Positions 1-4,205 of a stretch of DNA of 5,790 nucleotides are shown here, piece after piece. The stretch spans positions 1 to 5,790 of the forward strand of contig CAYGTK010000229.1 in assembly GCA_964352775.1 (NCBI GenBank), written 5' to 3'. Origin of the DNA: CAYGTK01 sp964352775 (GTDB taxonomy: Bacteria > Bacteroidota > Bacteroidia > Chitinophagales > CAIOSU01). A model generated the notes under the pieces. It made no database searches, was not told the DNA's origin, and worked only from the letters and a program-made list of their open reading frames with translations. Positions within the stretch are counted from its first letter, which is position 1; every line of letters starts with the position of its first letter. The translations under genes and the position numbers were made by a program.

Positions 1-437
1 GTGCCTACGATGGTCAACCAAAACAGAAAAATACTGTTGAACGGGCAGAACCTAAAGAACAAACTGAAACAGAAAACAATTCACAATCAAACAATAATAA
101 CATGAGCGATACTCCGCAAACAGCAAAAGAGATAGTAGCAAGTTTACCAAGCCGATTCAAAGCCGATAAGGCAGATGGTATTGATACGGTTTTCCATTTC
201 GATATTTCAGGCGATAACGGTGGTCAGTGGACCATTACCGTAAAAGACGGCGCAATTGATGTACAAGAAGGTCATAACGGTGAGGCTAAATGCCTATTAA
301 CTACCGATGCCGATACTTACGAAGACACCGAGCTAGGCCGTAGTAACCCGCAAATGGCGGTTATGATGGGCAAGATCAAGATCAGCAACTTAGGCGAAAT
401 GATGAAGTTCATCGGTTTATTCAACCGCTTGGCTTAA
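1..437 (+). CDS. SCP2 sterol-binding domain protein, probably the C-terminal end of a longer protein (5' partial)
   Basis: The frame is open from the left edge and stops at TAA 435-437. The last ~105 residues, counted from ATG 102, form an SCP2 (sterol carrier protein 2) domain. Visible family features are TVFHFDISG, GGQWTITVKDG, EGHNGEAKCLLTTD, and the C-terminal MAVMMGKIKISNLGEMMKF helix region. SCP2 domains form a hydrophobic tunnel for lipids or fatty acyl-CoA and are cytoplasmic in bacteria. There are two readings. One is a free-standing 111-residue protein starting at ATG 102, but no Shine-Dalgarno or clear promoter precedes it. The other is the C-terminal domain of a longer enzyme. I favour the second, because the 33 codons before ATG 102 are open and encode a Q/E/N/K-rich stretch ending in an Asn run, which looks like an inter-domain linker. 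Fusions of SCP2 to dehydrogenase or MaoC-type hydratase domains are known (for example peroxisomal MFE-2 and HSDL2), but the partner lies outside the window. The domain call is confident; the upstream extent is not. Confidence 0.8.
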   Translation, partial: AYDGQPKQKNTVERAEPKEQTETENNSQSNNNNMSDTPQTAKEIVASLPSRFKADKADGIDTVFHFDISGDNGGQWTITVKDGAIDVQEGHNGEAKCLLTTDADTYEDTELGRSNPQMAVMMGKIKISNLGEMMKFIGLFNRLA

Positions 438-460
438 GATTCATTTCTTATTTAAAAGAT

Positions 461-491
461 AAAGGGTTGCATAATGTGCAGCCCTTTTTTT
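461..491 (+). terminator. Intrinsic terminator of the SCP2 gene
   Basis: A 10-bp stem pairs AAAGGGTTGC (461-470) with GCAGCCCTTT (478-487) through one G-U wobble, closing a 7-base loop. The T-run extends to 491. It lies 24 bases after the SCP2 stop codon, as expected of a rho-independent terminator, and separates that gene from the nitroreductase/pirin unit. Confidence 0.85.
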
Positions 492-577
492 ATTGGTCAT
501 CAGCAACTTTGAACCATCTCTCCCCTTTTGCATTTCACTTTGGGAACTAATCCTTTTACAACAATGTATGTATAGAC

Positions 578-1189
578 ATGGAAACTATGGAGATGATTAA
601 ACCACTTATTGAAACTAAGCACGAGCTACCTGATGGAATTCGGTTACGCTGGAGCGGTAGGGCTTTTGATAGACGACCAGTAGAGCAGGATAAGGTGGAA
701 CGCATGTTTGAGGCAGTACGTTGGGCGGCTAGTAGTTATAATGATCAGCCTTGGAAGTTTATTGTGGTGGATGATTCTACTACAGCGGCTAGAAGCAAGG
801 TGCTTGACTGTATTTACGATACGAACAGGATATGGGCTAAGGATGCGCCGATGTTTATTGTAACCATAGTGCGGAAGGATAGCACGGTTACTGGGCTGGA
901 GAACAAACATGCTTGGCATGACATGGGTTTGGCTATAGGTAATTTGAGCTTTATTGCTACCGAGGAAGGATTGAATATGCACCAAATGGGTGGCTTTGAC
1001 GCGGCAATGGCAACAGAGCTATTTGAGCTTCCTGAGAGCTATGAACCTGTTTCTATAATTGCTATTGGCTATCGGAAAAGTCCAGAAGACTTGCCCGAAC
1101 TACTGCAGCAAAAGGAAGTGGCTGCTCAACAACGCAAACCACTGGAGGACTTCGTTTTCAAAGGAGAATGGGGTAATCCATTGACATAG
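578..1189 (+). CDS. Nitroreductase family protein (FMN-dependent NAD(P)H oxidoreductase)
   Basis: A 203-residue soluble flavoprotein of the nitroreductase superfamily, whose members use FMN and NAD(P)H to reduce nitro compounds, quinones or other electrophiles; the natural substrate cannot be read from sequence. Family signatures appear in order: R24-W-S-G-R28-A-F (the RRSxRxF-like FMN-phosphate motif), A50-A-S-S-Y-N-D-Q-P-W59-K-F (the APSSxNxQPWxF motif), the HDMGLAIGNLSFIATEEGL helix at 114-131, MGGFD at 137-141, PVSIIAIGY at 157-165, and the C-terminal R186-K-P-L-E-D-F-V with W198-G. Length is normal for the family. ATG 578 is used as the start; ATGs at 587 and 593 are equally possible because no clear Shine-Dalgarno supports any of them. 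There are 140 bases between the SCP2 stop and this start, holding the terminator and then an AT-rich stretch. TTTG tetramers occur at 508, 527 and 539, but I could not pair one convincingly with a Bacteroidota -7 element. The pirin gene follows 34 bases downstream, so the two are probably cotranscribed. Confidence 0.92.
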   Translation: METMEMIKPLIETKHELPDGIRLRWSGRAFDRRPVEQDKVERMFEAVRWAASSYNDQPWKFIVVDDSTTAARSKVLDCIYDTNRIWAKDAPMFIVTIVRKDSTVTGLENKHAWHDMGLAIGNLSFIATEEGLNMHQMGGFDAAMATELFELPESYEPVSIIAIGYRKSPEDLPELLQQKEVAAQQRKPLEDFVFKGEWGNPLT

Positions 1190-1212
1190 ATATTTTATAA
1201 ACGACCTAAAAA

Positions 1213-1218
1213 AGGGAG
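1213..1218 (+). promoter_or_regulatory. Shine-Dalgarno-like site before the pirin gene
   Basis: AGGGAG sits five bases upstream of ATG 1224 and fixes that start. It is notable because the other plus-strand genes here show no such site, which is usual in Bacteroidota. Confidence 0.45.
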
Positions 1219-1223
1219 TAATT

Positions 1224-1937
1224 ATGAACACGGTCGTACATAGTGCCGCTACGCGCGGCAATGCTCATCATGGTTGGCTAACGGCTCGCCACAGTTTTAG
1301 TTTTGCGCACTATTATAATCCCGAACGAATGAATTTTGGGCTGCTACGTGTGCTAAACGACGACATCGTTCAAGGTGGTATGGGTTTTGGTACCCACCCC
1401 CACGATAACATGGAAATTGTAACCATACCGCTTGAAGGTGACTTGGCACACAAAGATAGTATGGGGCACACCAGTGTTATTAAACAGGGCGATGTGCAGA
1501 TTATGAGTGCGGGAACAGGCGTTACCCACTCTGAGTTTAATCACAATAAGGACCAGTTGGTTAATCTATTGCAGCTATGGGTATTTCCTAAAGAGCGTGA
1601 TATTGAACCACGCTACGATCAAAAGACCTATGCTGCTGAAGATCGCCAAAACAAACTACAAACTGTTGTTGCCCCAGATGATGATACTGCCCTATGGGTA
1701 AACCAAGATGTGTGGTTTCATCTAGGAAATTACGAGGAAGGCAAGGTAGAGCACTACGCCATCAGAAAAGAGGGTAATGGTGTCTATCTATTTGTAATTG
1801 AAGGAAGTATAGAAGTAGATGGGCAGCTACTCGGTAAGCGCGATGCCATAGGTATTTCACACGCTAAAGACTTTCAGTTTAAAGCTACTAGTGCCGATAC
1901 GCGGGTGCTTTTGATAGATGTGCCTATGCAACAGTAG
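1224..1937 (+). CDS. Pirin family protein (bicupin, YhhW/quercetinase-like)
   Basis: A 237-residue pirin-family protein with two cupin barrels. The N-terminal barrel carries the family hallmark RHSFSFAHYYNP (22-33) and the four predicted metal ligands H58 and H60 (in GTHPHDNMEIVTIPLEG) and H102 and E104 (in GTGVTHSEFNH). These match the His-His-His-Glu iron site known in human pirin and Escherichia coli YhhW. LLQLWVFP (115-122) is also typical. The C-terminal cupin (about 150-237) has no obvious metal site, as in most relatives. Bacterial pirins are cytoplasmic metal-dependent proteins, some with quercetin 2,3-dioxygenase activity in vitro; the physiological role is generally unclear and no substrate is inferred here. 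Length and both termini look complete. It starts 34 bases after the nitroreductase stop with no terminator between them, so both probably form one redox- or stress-related operon, ended by the hairpin at 1967-1998. Confidence 0.95.
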   Translation: MNTVVHSAATRGNAHHGWLTARHSFSFAHYYNPERMNFGLLRVLNDDIVQGGMGFGTHPHDNMEIVTIPLEGDLAHKDSMGHTSVIKQGDVQIMSAGTGVTHSEFNHNKDQLVNLLQLWVFPKERDIEPRYDQKTYAAEDRQNKLQTVVAPDDDTALWVNQDVWFHLGNYEEGKVEHYAIRKEGNGVYLFVIEGSIEVDGQLLGKRDAIGISHAKDFQFKATSADTRVLLIDVPMQQ

Positions 1938-1966
1938 ATTGGTTGTAAGATCTGCTATACTTAATG

Positions 1967-1998
1967 AACGGCTGTGCTTTTGGGTGCGGCCGTTTTTT
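1967..1998 (+). terminator. Intrinsic terminator of the nitroreductase-pirin operon
   Basis: An 11-bp stem pairs AACGGCTGTGC (1967-1977) with GTGCGGCCGTT (1984-1994), with a few G-U pairs and a 6-base loop, and runs into a T-stretch to 1998. The lower six pairs are perfect and GC-rich. On the opposite strand no T-run follows the stem, so it should not efficiently terminate the convergent minus-strand unit ending at 2016. Confidence 0.85.
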
Positions 1999-2015
1999 AG
2001 TTCTAGGAGTAAATA

Positions 2016-2402
2016 TTAATTGTAACTCAAGATAATATACCAACATCCTCCAGCCTTTAGGTCTTGAAACAGTTTTAACCTGCCCCAGCCATATTCTTGT
2101 TGACCTCCTAATCGGGTTAAGTATGGTAGTAAAGCGTTTCTTTCCAAGGGAGTGTAAACTACCTCGCTATGAACCTCTCCAAGTGCTATTGAAATAGACT
2201 TGATCTTTATACTTTCAAACCTGATATTCGCTGCAAGTTGATGATCTAGAAGCGACAACTTATATGTTGTATACTGAAAATTCTCCAGAACGAGCCTTCC
2301 ACCTGAGTCTTCAATATCACTTGGTGTTGTGCTTTTCAAAAAGATGAGGCCTGCCAAATCTAGCTTTCCAGTTTGGGGGTCTAGCGAGATATTATCTTCC
2401 AC
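2016..2402 (-). CDS. Hypothetical protein downstream of the histidine kinase
   Basis: A 128-residue predicted soluble protein that I cannot place in a named family. It opens with GTG (2402-2400) and stops at TAA (2018-2016). No signal peptide or membrane segment is visible. The N-terminal half holds SLDPQTGKLDLAGLIFLK, the middle alternates hydrophobic and polar residues as in beta strands (IRFESIKIKSISIALGEV), and the C-terminal part has a Gly/Trp-containing stretch, GGQQEYGWGRLKLF. Balanced composition and 128 open codons with no competing ORF argue for a real gene. It starts only six bases after the kinase stop, in the same reading frame, separated by TAG and two codons. Cotranscription and translational coupling with the kinase are therefore likely. 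The GGGTAGGGTGG run just before it could act as a weak ribosome-binding site. No other in-frame start lies between the kinase stop and GTG. A role in the kinase's signalling is only suggested by position. Confidence 0.6.
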   Translation of the reverse strand: MEDNISLDPQTGKLDLAGLIFLKSTTPSDIEDSGGRLVLENFQYTTYKLSLLDHQLAANIRFESIKIKSISIALGEVHSEVVYTPLERNALLPYLTRLGGQQEYGWGRLKLFQDLKAGGCWYIILSYN

Positions 2403-2414
2403 CCTACCCTACCC
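2401..2414. repeat. Short ACCCT tandem repeat at the kinase/unknown-ORF junction
   Basis: Nearly three copies of the 5-base unit ACCCT (plus strand) span the kinase stop codon and the GTG start of the next ORF. On the coding strand this gives GGGTAGGGTAGGGT. Such a run could slip during replication, but the in-frame TAG directly after the last kinase codon would survive loss of one unit. Confidence 0.6.
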
Positions 2415-3830
2415 ATTAATAGGAATACACACACTAAAACAAGTCTCACCAGGTTTGCTGGTGGCTTTTACGCTACCGTTGTGTTGATCGGTGATGCGAC
2501 GAACTACATCTAGGCCTAAGCCAGTGCCTTTACCCATTTCTTTAGTTGTATAAAAGGGGTCGAAGATGTTGTCCATGTCCTCATCGGAGATACCTGGGCC
2601 ATTATCAATGATGTCTATCACTACAAATTCGCGGTCTTTATGGGTGCGAATTTCCAGTTTGTCACCACCATTTTCCTCCATGGCATCTATGGCATTATCA
2701 ATAATATTGGTCCACACTTGGTTCATCTCTCCAGGGAATACCTTAGCAAATGGTAAGTCTGGCTCAAAGTTCTTTACCAATTCAATGCTGGCGCGCTTCA
2801 ACTTATGGCCTAGCATGGCTATGGTGTTCTTTATACCATCGTGTATATCCACTAGCTCTTTATCCGAAGCTCTATCCATATGGGTATAGCTCTTCACCGA
2901 TTTCACCAAGTCAGATATGCGTTGCGAGGCTTCATTTATCTCCCCCACTAACTTCTCTGTAGTAAGCACATTGTTTATCCAGTTCAATACACCATCCACA
3001 TGTTCGTGGGGCACTTTATCTTTTACCAATTCCACATCTTCAAAAGTGAAGCCAAAATCGACCATATTCTCGGCTATTTCTTCTACATTTTCTAGGTTGT
3101 ACTCTTCTAATTCATCTACAAAATCATCTACGCGTTCAGTTTGCTCCATTAGGCTAAGATCCTCTTTGCCTAAGTCGCCTATATGGCTGAATAGCATCTC
3201 ATTAACCGCATCCACATCTTCTTCTGACATGCGGATGGAGATCACCTTTTTAAAGCCTTCGGGTAAGTAGGCCAAATGCTTTTTTAATTCTCCGGAACTA
3301 CGGATTACTGCTGCTGCGGGATTATTCAACTCGTGTGCTAAACCTGCCGACAGCTTACCCAATGCCATCATCTTATCATTTTGCGAGTGTAGCTTCGTAA
3401 AATCGCGCACGCGGCTAGTCATAAGGTGTACAAAGCGGGTAGTAAGCTCCATATGATTGGAAATCATATCAGGAAAATCATCACGATGTATCGATAACAC
3501 GCAAGTTTCTCTAGTGGCTACACCATTTCCCTGTGCTGCGGTCATTCTTGAATACGGCAGCACTCCTGTAATGGTGCCCTTTTCAAGCGTAGCCATCAAG
3601 CGCGATTGATTACCCTGATCAATAAACACACTTATGCTACCATCTAACACAATATGTAGATGATTGGTAGCCATACCTTTGGTGAAAAGATAGTCCCCTT
3701 CTTTTAATGTTCGTTCCTCCCCTTTGGTCATCAACCATTCATAGCAGCCCTTATCAAGTCCTGTAAGCGTTTCATTCTCTTGTAGTTTTTCTAGTACAAA
3801 GGGATTAAAGGTTTTTACCGAGGTGTCCAT
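2409..3830 (-). CDS. Sensor histidine kinase with N-terminal CRP-like (cyclic nucleotide-binding fold) domain
   Basis: A 473-residue cytoplasmic kinase with no membrane segment. Residues ~20-140 form a CRP-like cyclic nucleotide-binding fold (EGDYLFTKG, HLHIVLDGSISVF, then TGVLPYSRM in place of the usual phosphate-binding cassette). The DHp domain starts at ~150; its H-box SAGLAHELNNPAAAV gives H166 as the predicted phospho-acceptor. The second DHp helix appears to be ISDLVKSVKSYTHMDR at 305-320, so an acidic ~100-residue insertion (about 190-295, rich in Asp/Glu) separates the helices. The HATPase_c domain is complete: N-box N370-QVWTNIIDNAIDAM, G1 D409-NGPGI, F-box FDPFYTTK at 423-430, and G2 GKGTGLGL at 433-440. 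It should autophosphorylate in response to a soluble cytoplasmic signal. No response regulator or receiver domain is encoded nearby, so the partner is unknown. The ATG at 3830 has only a weak AGGAAA far upstream. The gene is divergent from the B12-controlled receptor gene and followed at once by a small unknown ORF. Confidence 0.93.
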   Translation of the reverse strand: MDTSVKTFNPFVLEKLQENETLTGLDKGCYEWLMTKGEERTLKEGDYLFTKGMATNHLHIVLDGSISVFIDQGNQSRLMATLEKGTITGVLPYSRMTAAQGNGVATRETCVLSIHRDDFPDMISNHMELTTRFVHLMTSRVRDFTKLHSQNDKMMALGKLSAGLAHELNNPAAAVIRSSGELKKHLAYLPEGFKKVISIRMSEEDVDAVNEMLFSHIGDLGKEDLSLMEQTERVDDFVDELEEYNLENVEEIAENMVDFGFTFEDVELVKDKVPHEHVDGVLNWINNVLTTEKLVGEINEASQRISDLVKSVKSYTHMDRASDKELVDIHDGIKNTIAMLGHKLKRASIELVKNFEPDLPFAKVFPGEMNQVWTNIIDNAIDAMEENGGDKLEIRTHKDREFVVIDIIDNGPGISDEDMDNIFDPFYTTKEMGKGTGLGLDVVRRITDQHNGSVKATSKPGETCFSVCIPING

Positions 3831-3891
3831 CTTGCTGATTTTCCTGATTTAACTCTAAAGCTAAAGGAATAGTTCTTAACCTACCAAGTGT

Positions 3892-3921
3892 GTTGTGCTA
3901 TGTGGATTTTATCTATTTTCG
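3892..3921 (+). promoter_or_regulatory. Possible Bacteroidota-type promoter for the B12 riboswitch leader
   Basis: TATTTTCG (3914-3921) differs at one fixed position from the Bacteroidota -7 consensus TAnnTTTG. GTTG (3892-3895) lies 18 bases upstream and resembles the -33 TTTG. Transcription would then start around 3926-3930, next to the P1 stem of the riboswitch. This would leave a very short or slightly clipped P1, so the call is tentative. Confidence 0.3.
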
Positions 3922-3923
3922 TT

Positions 3924-4101
3924 GTGCAATGCGGTGTATTCGCTTCAAGCGGAATACTTAATAGGGAATGGCGTGAAAGTCGTCAACTGTCCCTGCAGCT
4001 GTAAGCCTCATATAGGCTCTTAGTAGCAAAGCCACTGCTCGCCATCTGGCGGATGGGAAGGCACTAAGAGTGAGGTAAGTCAGAAGACCTGCCACATGCA
4101 C
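3924..4101 (+). ncRNA. Cobalamin (B12) riboswitch aptamer
   Basis: The leader carries the conserved core of the cobalamin riboswitch in the right order and spacing: AATAGGGAA (3960-3968), GTCCC (3989-3993) followed by CTGTAAG (3999-4005), GCCACTG (4031-4037), GGGAAGGC (4055-4062), and the B12 box GTCAGAAGACCTGCC (4079-4093). Paired elements support it. P1 joins GTGCAATG (3924-3931) to CATGCAC (4095-4101) with one bulge. There is a bulged hairpin at 3936-3957, a perfect 7-bp helix TCTTAGT (4018-4024) with ACTAAGA (4063-4069), and a CGCC/GGCG hairpin at 4040-4051. Riboswitches of this family bind cobalamin forms and usually repress uptake or synthesis genes. The gene just downstream is a TonB-dependent receptor, which fits a B12 importer. 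Whether adenosyl- or methyl/hydroxo-cobalamin is preferred cannot be told with confidence. Confidence 0.95.
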
Positions 4102-4111
4102 GATAACTTTT

Positions 4112-4164
4112 AAACTTTCAGGTGGAAAGGTTTGGTATCTGTTAGCCCGCCACAGCCTGTGGTG
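4112..4164 (+). promoter_or_regulatory. Putative riboswitch expression platform (two hairpins)
   Basis: After the aptamer come two hairpins. The first pairs AAACTTTC (4112-4119) with GAAAGGTTT (4125-4133), with one bulge, and exposes the loop AGGTG. The second pairs CGCCACA (4148-4154) with TGTGGTG (4158-4164) around a 3-base loop. Neither is followed by a T-run, so a classic intrinsic terminator is not evident. CAGGT (4119-4123) is complementary to ACCTG (4087-4091) within the B12 box, and GTGG (4122-4125) to CCAC (4092-4095). A switch between pairings is therefore possible, and translational control is more likely than termination. The remaining leader, 4165-4205, is pyrimidine- and AT-rich and contains no Shine-Dalgarno. 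Confidence 0.5.
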
Positions 4165-4205
4165 TGTTTGCCTATACCCTTATTTCCCTTGATTAAATTG
4201 ATGCC

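Noticed and set aside
644..985. Minus-strand ORF of 113 codons
   Set aside because: Lies wholly inside the nitroreductase gene, whose motifs are clear; the antisense product shows no recognisable domain.
1181..1200. TTGACA ... TATAAA as a sigma-70 promoter before pirin
   Set aside because: The two hexamers are only 8 bases apart, TTGACA is part of the nitroreductase C-terminal codons, and Bacteroidota use a different consensus.
1353..1701. Minus-strand (1353-1544) and plus-strand (1507-1701) ORFs inside the pirin gene
   Set aside because: Shadows of the pirin coding frame, which carries all four metal ligands.
2401..2414. Telomere-like (TAGGG)n repeat as a chromosome end or recombination site
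   Set aside because: Fewer than three 5-base units within a gene junction; too short to mean more than a local tandem repeat.
2566..3270. Three plus-strand ORFs opposite the histidine kinase
   Set aside because: Ser/Thr- and Pro-rich antisense translations of an acidic coding region, which is typical of shadows; the kinase motifs are on the other strand.
4148..4170. Hairpin after the riboswitch as an intrinsic terminator
   Set aside because: The 7-bp stem is followed by TGTTTGCC rather than a T-run, so termination is not supported.
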